Notes under the pieces: model-generated | Told to the model about the DNA's origin: nothing | Database searches by the model: none | What the model saw: only the letters and a program-made list of their open reading frames with translations | Translations under genes and position numbers: made by a program | Source: Sordaria brevicollis | Lineage: Eukaryota > Ascomycota > Sordariomycetes > Sordariales > Sordariaceae | Direction of reading: 5' to 3' | DNA: 64,000 bases | NCBI GenBank assembly: GCA_033439795.1 | Contig: JAUTDP010000009.1 | Coordinates: 1 to 64,000 of the forward strand | Shown: positions 10,229 to 24,320 of the stretch, piece after piece | Numbering within the stretch: position 1 is the stretch's first letter | Layout of the letters: each line of letters starts with the position of its first letter

Positions 10229-13200
10229 TCAAATGAACCCCTTCGTCAGACTCGGCGCCCTACTAATGCTGCTCTTCCTCTTCGGGATATCAATCACCCC
10301 ATCCATCTGCTGCATATTGTCATTGGTAAACGTCCTCTTACCCCTGATACTTCCATAGACACTCCCAGCGACACTACCCGGGCCACCACCGCCGCCGCCT
10401 ACAGCAGAGCCCTTCTCCATGCGAAGGTTCTTCCAACCCTCGAGCTCACGCTCCAGCCTCAGAGCCTTTTCTTTCTCCTCGCGCAGCTCGCGCTCGGCGC
10501 GGCGGGCCGACAGCTCGTTGGCTGACTCGGACGACTGCAGCTCGTCAATGGTCTTAAGCAGCTTGTCGACCTTGTCGCGCATGCGGGCCACGTCCTCCTG
10601 GAGTTGCGTGTTCTGCTTGTCCTTGCGGTCGATCTGGGACTGCAGGTCTTTAACGATGCGGTCGACGTTGCGGACGGAACGCTGGGATTTGCTGCGCTCG
10701 TTTTCTTGCTCTTCGAGTTGGGATTCAAGCTGGCGAGATGAGTTAGTGATAAGTATGTTTAGAGAGTGGTGACTGGGAAAAAAAAAAAAAAAAACGTACC
10801 TCCTTGATACGACTGTGCAGGAACTTGATATCGTGGCTGGCCGTCGAGTAGCCCTTGGTCTCAAGATCAATGAGCTTCATCTGCAGCTCGTTAAAGTTCT
10901 TCTCAAGCGTGACCTTCTGCTTCTGCAGATCGGCATTGTTCTCCCGCTCAGCGGCAATATCCTTCTGGACCTCGGCAGCAAGCGCCTCGGCGCGACGCAT
11001 CTTCTCCACGGCGGCCGCCGCAATGTCTTCCTGTTGAGCAAGGCTAGACTTGAGCTCCAGGATCTCCCTGTCCATGTGCGCAGCGTTGCGCAGCGACGGA
11101 CTCTCGCTGTTAGCCAGCTCGTCAAGACCAGCCTTGGCCTCCTCAAGCCTTGCCTCGATGCTCCTCTTCTCGCGGAACAGGGCATCGCGCTCGGCCGTGA
11201 TCTCATCAAGAGACGAGCGGAGTGACCGCACCTGGCCAAGGAGCGTGACGATCTTGCTTTGGGCTTCGTTGTGGGCGCTGACGGCTTCGTCGCGCGAGGC
11301 CACCACGTCCGAGAGGGTCGCTTCCAGCCGCGCCTTCTCCTTAGACCAGGTCGAGCTGTTGAGCACCTCGTCATCCCACTTGGACCGCAGCTCGTCCAGC
11401 TCTTCCCGGAGTCTGGTGATCTCCGACTGCTTGCGCAGCTTCTCCTCGCGGGCCCGGTCGAGCTCGTTGGCGAGGGTCGCAAACTCAGCCTGGTACTTCT
11501 TGCGCATCTGCTCCATGCTTGATTCCTTGTCTTCAATGTCGTTAGCACGCTGGTTGCGGTAGTCCTCGAGCTCGTGCTGAAGTCTCTTCTTGGCCTGCGT
11601 AACGGCGGTAAGGTCCGTCGACATGTCTTCGATCTTCTCCTCCAGCCTTTGGTTAGAGTGTTGCAGATCCTCAATCATGGCATCTAGGCGCTTCCTCTCT
11701 GCCATCATCTCGGCGCAGCTATCCTCCGCTTCCTTGGCCTGCGCTCTGGCGAACGTCTCTGCCCGATTGGCCTTGAGAACGGCAATCTCCGCCTGTTCAA
11801 GCTTGCTGAAGTACTCATCCGCCCGACCTTTATAGAGGTTCAGGCTTGCTGTTACGTCAGCCAGCTTGGATGTCTCAGCATCCAGGCGAATCTGGAGGTC
11901 CGCAAACTCCTGAAGTAACTGGCTCCGGCTTGCAGCCTCCTGATCCCTGGCGATTGACATCTCTTGGAGATCCGATCTGGCGTCGCGGAGGTCGACCTCA
12001 AGCTTGGCGCGCTCGTGTCGTACCTTGTCGTAGTGCTCCTTGAGGTCCGTCAACTCCGCAACCGCATCCTTGTGGCTGTGCAAGAGTGATCGTCGAGAGT
12101 CCTCCTGGCTATTAAGCAGGTCGAGGATCTCCTCATGAGACCTGGTTTGGATGTCACGAAGCGACAGCTCACCGGTGCGAATAGCCTTCTCCAAAGCCGA
12201 CACCTTCTTGGTAGAATCGTCGAGCAGTTCATGAAGCCGGTTATTGGCCTTTTCAAGCTTCTGCACCCGCCGGAGCTGTGGGCTTTCATCAAGGTACGGG
12301 TCCTCTCCCGATGCGGTGCGCTCCAGCTGGCTCTGGAGGTGACGGTTCTGCATCTGCGCAAGCTGGAGCTGGTTCTGCAGCTCTTCAATCTCAGCCTTCA
12401 AATCCATGCGGGTGTTGAAGCTGACAATATCAGCCGTACGGTCCGAACGGACAGAGTCGTTGAGGTTCTCCGAGTCGCTGTTTGTGAAACGACGCTCACG
12501 AGGAGGAGTAGACGCATTAGAGTAGTGCCGTCCATTGGTCTTGCGCTTCTGCGTCGGTGATCCGGTGAAAGGCGCCTCGTTAGGACTGATTTCCTCAAGC
12601 CGCAGCCTGGTCGGAGACTCGTTCCTGCTGGTCCTCAGTTCCGCTAGCTGGGCTTCGGCGTTGGCGCGTGCAGTAGTCTGGACACGAAGGTTCTGCTGCA
12701 AGTCCTCAATCTTCCGGACAAGATCAAAGTTCTTGCTGAGGAACCTCTCACTGGCACTTGCACCTTCGGTCTGGACATGAGTGTCGTCTGTGTCGGGATC
12801 GACTGTCTTCAGTGCATTCAGGAGTTGAGCCCGAAGCTCAATCAGCTCCTTGTCGCGCGCATCCAAAGTTGACTGAAGAGTGCGGACTGTGCCCTGTGCT
12901 TGGGTGCGCAACTGTCGCTCAGACTCAATGGTCCTATTCGCCTCTGCCAACTGAACCTGAACGTTCGATGACAGCTTTTCGGCATTGCGGCTGGTTTGCG
13001 TTTCCCGAGCAAGTTCGTGGTTCAGGTCTTCGATCGTGAGCTGCAGCTTCTCAACCTTCTTTTCCAGCCCGGCGACTGTGACCTGAGAATCTCCCAATTG
13101 CTTGTTGAGCTTGGTATTTTGCTCTTCTACTCTGGTCTTCTCGCGCTGTACCTGAATGAGTTGAGCTCGGGATGCTTCACCAGCTCTCGACGCCGACCGC

Positions 13201-16200
13201 GCAATCTCGAGGCCCTTTTGTTGCAGCTTGTTGAGTAGGGCACGGTTGTCGTTTTCGGAAGCGGCCAGTCGGCTCCTCACAGTGTTGAGTTCCCGCTCGA
13301 GCCGTTCCTTTGCCTGATCGTTTTTGAGGCCAAACTCGCCCGACTCGATGATCACCTTGTTGAGATCTTCAACTTGATAATTCAGCTTGGCGCATTCGGA
13401 CTCGTACCACTTAAGCTTGTCGTTGGCTGCATCGAGGTCCTTGAGCAGACTCTCTTCACGTTCACGCGCGATCTTGGTTGCTGCTCGCTCTCCAAGCACC
13501 TCGGCTTCGCGTCGGGCTTCTTCGGCCTGGGTCATGGCGTTACGAAGACGACGGATCTCTTCACGGGCATCATCCCGCTCCTGCTCAAGCGTTGCACGAG
13601 TCTCAACCGCACGCCGGAGCGTATCCTGCTGGGCGTAGAGCTCCTTCTCAATGGTGATCTTGGACTCGTTCAGGTGGTTGTACTCGTCCTTGAGGGTCTG
13701 ATACTTGTGTTCACCAAGCAACTGGACATCGTCTCGAGACTGGCGTTCCCTGCTAAGTTCCATCTGAGCGTTGTACAACTCGTCCTTCAGATCCTTAATC
13801 TGAGCCTCGAGTACTTGGCGATTTTGATCTGCCTGAGCGTCTTCTGAAAGGCGAGCTTGGAGAAGCTTCTTGGCATCCTCGGCCTCCCTCATCAGCTGAG
13901 CCTGCTGCGATTTCATGGCAGTCAACTCAGCCTGGACTTCCCGAAGCCTCTCAGCAGCCTTCTCCCTTTCGGAAGCAAGCATCTTTGTTTGATCATCAAT
14001 GCTCCGCCTCTCTGATGCCAACTGCTTGTTTTCCGAACGAAGAATCGCAAGCTCGCTCTCTTTCTTGCGGATCAGATCCTCGTAACTTGTCGACGTCTTT
14101 GACAGCTGGGTAAGTTGCTGCTGGAATTGAGTATTCTCAGTGGTCAGCTGTTGGTTTTTGCTCTTGGCGATCTGAAGTTCCTTTTGGGTCGTCATAAGTT
14201 TGACATCGCTATCCTGGTCGATCTTGAGTAGCTTGCTTTCCAGGTCCTTGACCTTGCGATCCTTCAGGGAGAGTTGGCTTTGTAGCATCTTAAGCTCGTT
14301 TTCCAGTGCCGTCTCCTGTTCGCTACGCTCAGATTGTTTCTGAGATATCTCGACGATTTGGCGTTCCAGATCCGCAATCCGGTTGGCCAGCTCAGACTTC
14401 TCGTCTTCCAGTCTGCCGATAATGGCAGCAGCTTGCTCGAGCTGTGTCCGGTACTTCTCGACATCGACTTCAGCGCGCTTCTTAGCTTCGAGGAGACCGT
14501 CCATTTGTTCCTCCATGCGCTCCTGGTCGTCCAAAGCGCCCGCGAGTTTGTCTTCGAGTTCAGCCTCACGCAGCTGCAATCTCTTGAAGATTTCCTCTTT
14601 GTCAAGAGCCAGAGCACGCTCACTCTCGAGAGTCTGTTGGATTCGAAGCATCTCGGCGTGAACATTGCGACGCTCCTCCTCCAGCCTCTGTCGGTCCATG
14701 GCTTCCTGCTTCATCCGGTCACTAAGCTGACGAATCATTTCATCCCTCTTCTTGACCTCTGTTGCAGTTCTAGTGGCGCCGAGAAGAGGCTTCATGCGGA
14801 CCATCAGCTGCCACCATGGATTCTCGCTCAGTTCAAGGTAGACTTGGAAGTTTCTCTGGATGACCCTGGTTGCCTCTGCCCTATACAGACGTTTATAGGC
14901 AATCCTCCTCTTAATGTAGCCACGCGCCAGAGATTGAAACTTGGCCATGATTTCGGTGATGATGGCATCGCGCTTCTCTTCCAATTCGGCAAGCACACCC
15001 GCTCGGAAAAAGACCTTGGTCAAACCGACACGGTAAAGTGACTTGTCAAGACCGAACCTGTCGAGCATGATCCTTGCGGCTGCTTGGCCCTCGACGTAGC
15101 CTTTTGGCATATTCGGGCAAAGGACTTCATAACGCTGTCTAAACTCGGCAAAAGGCAACCTGTTGGGGAAACCAGTTCGAGCAATACGAATACCCTCCAA
15201 CACACCATTGCATCGGAGCTGATCGAGAACGAGCAGACTCTGGAACTGCTTTGGCTTCTTTTTGTGGTTGGGAATGATACAACGCACGAAGTGCGGGTGG
15301 GTAGAGTACAACTGCGTCATCAAACTGGACAACTGCTCTTTGTGCCTCTGAGCGACGGTTCGGAACAGACCCTTCTTCACGCGGCTACGCATAGCCCCAG
15401 CTTCATCATCCTGATCCGCACAGTCGGCGAAAAGGTTGGCCATGTACTTGTCAGTGGATGCGGCCAAGAGGCGTGTGATGTTGTCGTTGAGCGGATCCTT
15501 GTTCTTCTCGAGCCAGCCCTCTGTCGAGTACTCGACCTCGGCAGCATAATGAGTCAAGATGAAGCCTTGACCAAGCCTAGAAGGGCGATACTTTTGCGAC
15601 TTTTTATCCCACAAGGAGTTCAGCTTCTCCGTAAAAGTCTTGTCGGTGGCCTTTGGCATCACACAATCCTCGTCAAGACAGGAGAAGATACCGATGGGAT
15701 TCGGCAGCTCGATCAGGTCGATGGTAGGCTGAAGATCTCTTCCAAAGTCGATGAACTTCCACTCGATCTGTTCCCTTGCGTATTCTTCCTGTTCAAGGAC
15801 GAACATGTGGTGGTTGAAGAATTGCTGGAGCTTTTCGTTGGTGTAGTTGATACAGAGCTGTTCAAAACTGTTTGTCTCAAAGATCTCGAAACCAGCAATA
15901 TCAAGAACACCGATAAAGCGGGTGTCGTCAAGACCCATGCTGGTTCTATCGAGCTGGCGGTTGATTCGCGCTACCAGGTCACCAAAACCTCGCTCGTAGA
16001 TACCCTTGGCAAGAGCGTCAATGGCCAAACGAACTTGGTCTGGGGTTTGCACTTTTTCAACCCACTCCCGACCTGCCTTTACCCTGGGATGCAGCAAACC
16101 TTGAAGGAAGGGTTCCAAAGGCACACCGAGAAGCTTGCAAGCCCTTCCGGCAATGGCCTTGGCGTCCGGATTAAGCCGCGCTTGGTCGGCCGATCTGCTC

Positions 16201-17620
16201 TCCTTGACCACGGTAATATTGCCGAGATGGAGGACGGCTGCAATGGTTCGGAGGATTGCGACCTGCTCTTCGTCCGAGAAGCCCATGACCAGGAAGGCTT
16301 CAATGAGCGAATCCCATTCCTCCTTATCAGACACACCCGTAATAGTGTCATGGCCATCCCGGGTATAAGTGAAATCCTTGACATCCATGTTATCCAACAG
16401 AAGCTCTTGCTTGAGCTTCCGATCTGCCCCCTTCAGCAGCTGGTAAAAGATGTGGTAGTTACGCTCATTGGCATTGACATGTACAACTCGAGATTTCTCG
16501 AGCAAATACCAGTCGATAAATGCACCCGCGATAGAGCCATTGCTTGAGAACTCGATTCGGATGAATTTACCGAATCTCGAAGAGTTGTTGTTTCGCACCG
16601 TCTGCGCGTTACCAAAGGCTTCTAGAATGGGATTGGCCCTGAGAATTTGCGCCGACAGATTTGAGTGCTGAGAACCTCTAGTCCTGCCTGAAGGATCTGG
16701 GTGCGCCACAGCAGCCAAGTATTGAATGACCTTTTTGGTGTTTTCTGTTTTGCCAGCACCTGATTCTCCAGTAACCAAGATACTCTGGTTCTCGTGCTCA
16801 TCGACAAGGTTGCGGAAAGCTTCGTCGGCCATGGCGAAGATGTGGGGCTTGTTGTCCTCCCGGTTTCTCCCCTTGTACATGTTAATGTACTCGTTGGTAT
16901 AGATGGGAAGAGGACAGTACGGGTTGACGGCGACCAAGAAGAGGCCGGAGTACGTGTATATAAGGTCGGATTGGTATCTCGTATGGAGGTTATGGACGAC
17001 GGAAGCTTCGTTCAGATGGGTCAGTTCGGCCATGTCGTTAGCCTTGTCGAACTTGGCCGGGTTGACTTTGTCGACCGTTTCGGCATCCACCTCTCGTTGC
17101 TGTCATGACGTTAGAAACATTGCGCTTTCAAGACCCATGGTAGAGAGGCTATGCTTACGCTTCCATCATCGCACTGGACCAACAGTTTGTTCTCTGGGAG
17201 CTCTTCGACGACCCATCCCTTGACAAAGGCTGCCTGGGGATCCTTAAGCCAGACATACTTTTTGCCCGAGAAGTCCTCGCCTTCGATTCCCTTGACAATG
17301 TCGGCATGTTTGCGCATGTCCTCCGTCTTGATGAAGGACGGCGCAAACGTGGTAGAGCCAGGCAAGGAGCTCTTTTGGCCTGGGCGGATCGGTATTGGCT
17401 GAACGAGTGTTGGAGTGCTCGAGGCATGGGAAAGACTGCGAATATGGGTTGGCGGTGTAGGAGGAGCAGCACCAGCAGCTGGACCGGCGGCCGAAGGTAT
17501 CACGGGCGCGGCTGGGTTCGTGAAGATGGCAGATCGTGGCCTGCCCAAGCCAGGGGCGTTCGGACCCTGCTGTTGAGGCTGGGCATTGTTCCTCGCAAAG
17601 GGATTATTGCGTACCGACAT
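10229..17620 (-). CDS. myo-2: Conventional myosin II heavy chain
   Basis: Join of complement 17159-17620, 10800-17099 and 10229-10729, giving 2,420 aa. It has a disordered Pro/Ala-rich start (about 85 aa), a myosin N-terminal SH3-like region (KYVWLKDPQAAFVKGWV) and the motor. P-loop GESGAGKTE lies near residue 265, switch I NNNSSRFGKF near 320, and relay/switch II DIAGFEIFE near 550. A basic IQ-like neck (FQSLARGYIKRRIAYKRL) is followed by about 1,400 residues of heptad coiled coil and a short Gly/Ser-rich tail ending TKGFI. Fungal myosin II builds bipolar filaments that drive contraction of the septal actomyosin ring. The last intron (10730-10799) has a long T run just after its donor. The gene is followed on the same strand by al-1 and shares its 5' region with the Red1-like gene. 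The symbol follows Neurospora usage and is inferred. Confidence 0.95.
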
Positions 17621-19471
17621 GGTGGTTTAGTATCTGCCCTGGGTAGGTACTAGGTTAGGATTAGGTAGGGCTGAAGGGAATTCATGGAAATGCTAGCGCA
17701 TTAAAGCGTGCTCGTAGCTAGCGATTCTGTCGACGGCAATGTTTCTTTTCCAAGTGATGTTGGTGAACTTTTGCGCAGACTGTGACATGTAAACAACCGA
17801 AAGATGCGAGGGATGCGAATACTGAAAGGCTGAAAGGCTTGACACGGCGCTGGCGAGGTAAGATTGTAGCTGAACGCGACACCACCAAAAAGGACGCAGC
17901 AAGGGTATTGGATGGTTGTACGTGTGTACGTGTGGTATTAGACAAGGCGGTAGCTGGAGCAATAAGACGCCCGAGAAAGACAAGAAAGTGTAGATGTACT
18001 GAGTCCAGAAACCAATGTCCCAGACATCGGCCCCCTTGGTGTTGAGAATAGGTAAGGTTGGCGGGAAGAGAGAGTGTCGGTCTTGGAAGGAGCACCAGAA
18101 GAGAGAGATCTCCAAACCAACCTCAAGGTCAGGAAGGTCGGTCGGTCGAAGCACCTCCAGGCAAGTTCCAGGAAGGCGGTCGACGACGATGGGGAGCTAC
18201 CGCTGCAACAACTGGGAACAAGAAGCAGGGGCACCGCTGGCCGATGGGCCCGTCGTGGTTGGCGATTGGCGGCCGTGCTTGGTGAACTTGGAGGTGGTTG
18301 CCCTGGCAGTCCCCGGCCTAGAGAGCACGGCGTGTCAAGTAAACAATGGATTTGGCGCCAGGGCAGCGACGGGATTGGACGACACATGCGACCAGCGCTG
18401 TTCAAGTGCTCCTCCAGTTGCTCCTCCCCGCTCCACCCCTCAGCTCTCTTCCCGTCCCCGCCGCCTGCCGCCGCTCTTTCGTCCCACCAGAGAGGTCGGG
18501 AGCCAAAGCTTGTATGAAGCACGAGCCAACAGAACTTGTCGCTGACCGCCCTCCGACTCGAGAATTGCAAGTCGAGGAGCTGAGACGGGGAGCGAGACTC
18601 GCTGGTCGGCCCTGATGTCACACACAACAGATGTGGCCTGTGCTCTCTTATCCGTCTACCATATCTGGTTAGCGAGTCTTTTTGCACCAAAGCGAACATT
18701 GCCCACTGCAGCCCAGTCGTCGTCGCGCGGCCACAGGCCTGCCCGCTTGGCTCTCCAAATTCTCGAACCCGATTGAATCTCTCAAAGCGTGGCCATCCCA
18801 CAACCACATGCAACTTTGGACAACTCTCAATCTTTCCCGCTGCAACCCAAACTCTGGACTTTTGGATCCCCACGTCCAACACTTTTCCAGACAAGGAAAC
18901 GACCTCCATCATTCAGCCCCAAATAACCCGCGCGCCTTCATCTTCATCTTCGTGACTTGGAGGTTCGCGCCTGTTATCTTGTTGTCCTGATTGATCATCG
19001 CTTGTCTTTTTTGACAGCAGAAGAGGGTTAAAATCAGCCAGAGCTGCAGTTATTGCGGAACGAGATTGTCGTCCATCGCAGGGCATCATCGAACTAACTT
19101 TGTAGGGAGTACGGTATTCATACATCATTATCCTTCATCGCCTCTTGCGGCTACCAATACCAACAAGAGGAAGAAGGTTAGAGTTGGCGCCGCCGTTTAT
19201 TTGTTGGCTGGACCTTCTCTTCTACGAACAAAAGGGAGCTCTCGTGAGTTGGATGGTCGCAAGTGGCCAACGACCACAAAGCCAGACTGGGGGACAAGAA
19301 GCCTTCCTTCCCGTCTCTACGCGCCAACATCAATCCATCTCGTGGCAACGCTGAAGAGAAGGAAGAGATCAGATTGAAATGCGGCTCGATTGCCAGCGCA
19401 ATTCATCCCAAACAACAAGAAGATTCACATAACTTTCAGTTATCCAGTCATCTCCAGCTCTCGTCGTCGTC
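17621..19471. promoter_or_regulatory. Divergent intergenic region (myosin II / Red1-like gene)
   Basis: About 1.85 kb separates two start codons facing away from each other, so both promoters and long 5' leaders must lie here. The CT-rich stretches around 18,410-18,480 and 19,440-19,470 resemble fungal promoter or leader sequence. A 324-codon frame on the minus strand (17938-18912) is open but of unlikely composition and is not called. No specific factor site is evident. Confidence 0.6.
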
Positions 19472-22400
19472 ATGTCTCAATATCCTCCCTATCCGCCGGG
19501 ACCATACAATGGCTACGGCCAATATCACGGCCAACCGCCTCCCCAGCAGCCTCCCCAACCGCCATACGGATATCAGCATCCCCCTCCCAACTTTTCAGTT
19601 CCTCCTCCTCCCATCAACGCTCCTCCTCCATTCAACGCCGGCGCGCCAATGTACCCACCGCCAGGACAGCCCGGAATGGGTATGGATACCAATCGCAACA
19701 TGTCGCAAGGGGCCTTTGACTATAACTCGATGCAAATCCCGGGCCTCGGGATTGGTGGTCCTCCTGCCACAAGCATGCCGTTCGGCGTCCCGCCTATTCC
19801 AAGTCCTTGGGGCCAACCACCGCCGCACTTTAACCATCAGCCGCCGCCCATGATGCCTCAGCAACCGACGCAGCCCCCTGCGCCTCGTCCCTTTGGTGGA
19901 TTCAACTCTGGTCCGAGCCAACCTGCTGCTGCTGCTAATGCTGGAGCTGGAAATCGGCCTGCCAATCTCCCGCCAAAGCTTCCCCCTAAGCCGCCTGTTC
20001 GGGTTACGAAACAGATCGAGATAGAAGAGGGAGAGCTGGATGAGGGTCAGTTCGAGGACTTGTATGAGCCCGCTCCTCCCATCACTATCAACACCAACGT
20101 GAAGAAGGCTCCTTCTAAGCCCGCCCTGGCTCCCGTCGAGAGTCAGCCCACGAGCGCAGTCGACACTCCGGACGCGAACTTCTACGGCAATGATGAGGAC
20201 GAGGGTGAAGTAACGGCAAAGGCTGGACAAAGTGGCATGCCTGGTGCGCCCCGTGAGCGCACTGGCTCCTACTCGCCATTCCTTTCTCCAAGAGAGGTTG
20301 AATCTGAAAACGTGACTCCGCAAAATGGCGATACGCGCTTGCAAGGTAGGGCTCCTGTTTATTTGTCCTTTTCCGATCAGGGTCCAACAAACTGATTTAC
20401 CTCCTAGCATCACAACCTGTTCCTGACCGAACGAAAGCGACCGCTAACAATAATGGACGAGCACCCCTCCTTCCTGGTCTCCAATTTGCTTCCTCTTCCT
20501 TCGGCAATCCTTCGACACAAAACAAAACCGAACAAGTGGCACCAGCACCTCAGCCTGCTCCGGTGCCCTCGTCTGCACCGAAGACGCTACAAACGGTTCA
20601 AAAGGAAGCTCAGCTCGCCATATTACGTTTGCTACCATTGGGCGTAAAATATCAGAACTATGTAGAAGAGGGTATTGACGAAGAGGTGGTCAAAAAGCTT
20701 TACAACAACCTTCATCTGGATATTCCGAAGCCAGCTTCCGAGACTACGAAAGCAACTACATCAGCGCAGAAGGCCGCCCCAGAAAAGGTGTCCAGCCCCG
20801 TACCTACCTCGCCACAGACCGCAAAGGTACAACAGCAGCAACCGACACTTGCTGTGGCAGAGACAGCTTCCACGACTGAGAGACCAAGCAAAGAAGAAAG
20901 CCGGAAAGATCGTATTGCGCGATTAATGGCTGCAAAGGCCGAAAAGGCTGCAAAACCTGCGACAGTCACTGCTCCAATCCTTCCCTCTGTGCCCGACGCA
21001 AAATCAGCCCCTGCTCCTGCTTCGATGGCACAACCGAGCTCCCTCGTTTCTGAAGCCAATGGAGTGCAGGCGGCGACGCAAGACAAGCCGGTCGGCGATG
21101 CGGCCGCGCCCAAACCCAAGCTGGGACCCAAGGAGCTCTTGTTGCAGCAAAAGATTGCAGCACTGCAAAAGTCTCGAGAAGCACAGAAGCAGGTGCAGGC
21201 AAACATGAAACCACAAGCTGCAACCCCAAGTCTTGTTGGTACAAGCGTTCCCATTCCTAATGCCATGGCTCCAGCGGGTTTAAAGAACGGCGTTGCCCAA
21301 CCTCATTCTCAGTCCAACGTACCCGCGACGGTGCCGACCATTCCAGGCCTTCACTTTCCTGGTACCTCAAATGCCCAACCTGCTCCAGCTATGAACCCGC
21401 GCAAGAGGCCGGTGGCTGCTGACTTTGTTGAGTTTTCCTCTTCAACAGCAGCCAATGCGCCTAAACGACCGTTCGGTCAAATCCGAAAGGAGACCTCCTT
21501 GGTCATTGATGTGACTGACGGCTCGGAAGATGAGGATATGGACATCGATATGGACATGGAATCTCCTACTGATGTACTACAGCCAACTCAGACGGCCAAC
21601 GGGCCCTTCCTGCGCAGTGGTTTGCGTGATTTTCCACCTTTGACTGATACGTTGCCACCGCGTCAGTTCTCAAGTCCTGTCCCTGGCGCGCAGGGCGCGA
21701 ATCCGCCTGCCACATCGCAGAATGTCAGACGGCGAGAGACGGAACTCGATGTGAAAGAACGAATGATTCAGGAAATGCGCAGGAAGATTGCTGAAGCTGA
21801 GGCCAAAAGGAAGGTCAAGAAATCTTCCGTGGGCTCGCAAACGCCTACACAGCCCGAGCAAACTCCGGAGTTGAGAGATGATGGAGGATTTAGGCTGCCG
21901 ACTACTCGACAATCCGCCTCGATTAGCAGTCCGGGTCCGTCTTCAATTACAACGCCTGTACGGCCCGCTTCAGCAGCGCCTGCGCTTAGCTCGCCCAGCC
22001 TTCCTGACCCTTCAAAGCCTAGTCCAGCTGCGAAGGCAGCATTGGAAGCCAAGATGAACAGGCTGCGGCAGTTGCGAGAGGAACAGGCTCGTTTGGAAGC
22101 CGAGATCAATGGGTTCTCCGAAGAACCTGAGCAACCCGACACGACCGCTGTAGAAATTCCTGCGCAGTCGAGCCTTACGAATAAGGACACCGCCTCCGGT
22201 AAGTCCGGTCCACGATGAGGAAATTTGGGGCGCCAACCCCCATGATTACGAAATACCGTGCTTGAAATCATGTCTGACGTTTGCGGGTGAATTCAGTACC
22301 TACTCAGCCCTCTACCCAACTCGAGAATGATGACAAGGTCTTAAAGGACAATAGCGCCATCATAAATGAGGAGATTCCGCCCAAGGAGCCGTCCTCCGTT

Positions 22401-23385
22401 CCGGCCCCGGCTGCCGAGAGCCAAGAGGCAACGAGTACTGCGGAGACTGCTGAACAAGATGACGAGACGTCCGCCATGTCGCTTGATGAAGGCGAAGCGT
22501 CGGAATCGGATCAAGAAGATCGGCCCACAGGTGCTGCTGAGGGTCGTTCGGCCTCACAGCAGGCCAGCGAAATTGGCGGTGGTGACTCTGAAGCTCAGCG
22601 CGAGGAGACACCTTCCAAACTTGATGAAACATCGCCAATGGACATTGAGTCATCTCCGTCTAGCCCGACTTCCCTTGACTCCTCTCCCGAGGATAAGACA
22701 CCCTTACCAGACCAGATTTCGGTTGTTGCTCAGCCTCGTGAAGCTGTCCAGGAGCTAGAGGAGGAACCTACGAAAGATGTAAACGTCGTTTCTTCTGAGC
22801 GTGCTGGCCCTGTTCAGTTAACCAAATCACAGGAGACTCACGAGGCGACGACAGCCAAGCCAGGCTCCTTCAAGCCTTACGAAAGCCCGTTGCGCTACTT
22901 CCATGCATATCGGTTCCACCCGAACTACCAGGAGACTGTTCCCGGCGGTCTCCGATCTCTAACCTACAGTAACAGGATAAATCCGTCCATACCCCTCTGC
23001 CCGTCAGAGCTTGCTGGTGAACAATGCAACGAGACGACGTGCGAATTCCAGCACTTCAGATCCATTGTTGCTCCTGGTAAGTCCCCTCAAAACTTGTGGT
23101 AGGCCTGCTAACATCAGACCTCCCCCCTTCCCCCCCTCCCAGCGCGCTGACTCCTTTCCCTTCTACCTACCAGACGATAACATCCTCCTGGAGCTCGGCA
23201 AAGCCGACGAATTTGAAGGCGAGCAAAAGACCCGGTTCATCGATGGTCTTAGAAAGCTTCTGCAAGAGTTTCGTGCAAAGAAGGTCAAAGACTTTGAGTC
23301 GATTGCTCGCGGCATCATCGAATACCGCGCTCGCTTCCTGGGGGATAGATCAAAGGTGCTTCCGTTGGAAGGGGTAACCCTTTGA
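19472..23385 (+). CDS. Red1/ZFC3H1-like zinc-finger protein (nuclear RNA surveillance scaffold)
   Basis: Join of 19472-20345, 20408-22198, 22297-23076 and 23174-23385, giving 1,218 aa; each junction is GT-AG in phase 1. Most of the protein is disordered: a Pro/Gln/Tyr-rich N-terminus (about 1-180), acidic patches (EIEEGELDEGQFEDLYEP near 190) and Ala/Ser/Pro-rich segments. A basic helix at about 755-775 reads LDVKERMIQEMRRKIAEAEA, and a second coiled stretch lies near 850-875. The recognisable domain is at the C-terminus: YESPLRYFHAYRFHPNY, then a CCCH-type finger with LCPSELAGEQC and CEFQHF. This is the zf-C3H1 type found in fission yeast Red1 and human ZFC3H1, scaffolds that bring the Mtl1/MTR4 helicase and nuclear exosome to cryptic or meiotic transcripts. 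The role here is inferred from that domain and overall architecture. Confidence 0.85.
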
Positions 23386-24320
23386 TCCATCCCCTTTCTC
23401 CTGTCCCGGTGGGCATTATCCCGGGGGCATTTTTCCCATCAGCTTTAATCCCATCATAAACATTGTGGCTTGTCACCCACTGCCCATTCCCATTCCGGCC
23501 GTAGATATTCTTTGCTTTGGAAGAAGCATTCGCGTTCCATTTTCCCTTTCCACTTCGGCGGCGTGTTTTCCCTTCCCAGCATTTTTTTGGTACGAGGTGG
23601 AGGTGAAGGGAACCATTCTTCGTCTCTTCTTGCTCTTTTGCATGGCTCGTTTCTCTGAGTCGGCTATAAATGGGAGCCGAGCCCCTTTTTTGGACCATGC
23701 TACAGTTGAGAGGCTCAAAGGTGGTAAGAAAATCAAGAGGAGGGCGGTTTAGGAGCATTATACCCCCTTTTTTCAGTGGGATCATTTCCCAAATCCAGAC
23801 CCTGGCCGTCCTACTCAAAAGAACGTGTGTGGACAAAAAGTATGGAAAGGAGGGGATAGAATAGGAGTATGGTGGAGGTTTGCTGAAGTGAGAAGAAAAG
23901 TTCGTTGTTGTCAGAGTTATGTTACGTTTCGTCCGTCCACCTTGAAGTCCTTCAAGCGACAACAATCCGTTTGAAGTCTATATATATCTACGACAGTGAT
24001 TGATCCTTGACGAGGTCTGGTAAGGCAACCTGGTCGCATGAAATAAAATGATATTTATCCTACAACACTCTTTCTCAAATGATGTGAATCGTGCTGCTCT
24101 TGGCACTTTGTTCACTTTCGGACGCCGTTCCAAGTTGAAAGTTGTCATGTTAACATTGAATCGGTGTTCACGGAACATCAAAACTTGCAATTCGTTCTAC
24201 CACTGAACCATCTATGCGGACCAATTATTGGTATCTCTTATTCTTTTCCTACCCTTTCATCCAAATCTACCCACCATTATTTCCCCGAGGGTCTTGCTCA
24301 CCCACTAAAGGGTTCTTCAA
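23386..24320. other. Convergent intergenic region
   Basis: This lies between the 3' ends of the Red1-like gene (+) and the glutathione transferase gene (-), so it should hold both 3' untranslated regions. The short open frames (for example 23473-23736) have no domain or splice support. Nothing else is seen. Confidence 0.55.

Noticed and set aside
15084..16547. 487-codon open frame on the plus strand
   Set aside because: It lies exactly antisense to the myosin motor exon and mirrors its codon pattern; no domain of its own.
17938..18912. 324-codon minus-strand frame in the myosin/Red1-like spacer
   Set aside because: Composition rich in Arg, Ser, Pro and Trp with no domain, and it sits in the probable leaders of two divergent genes.
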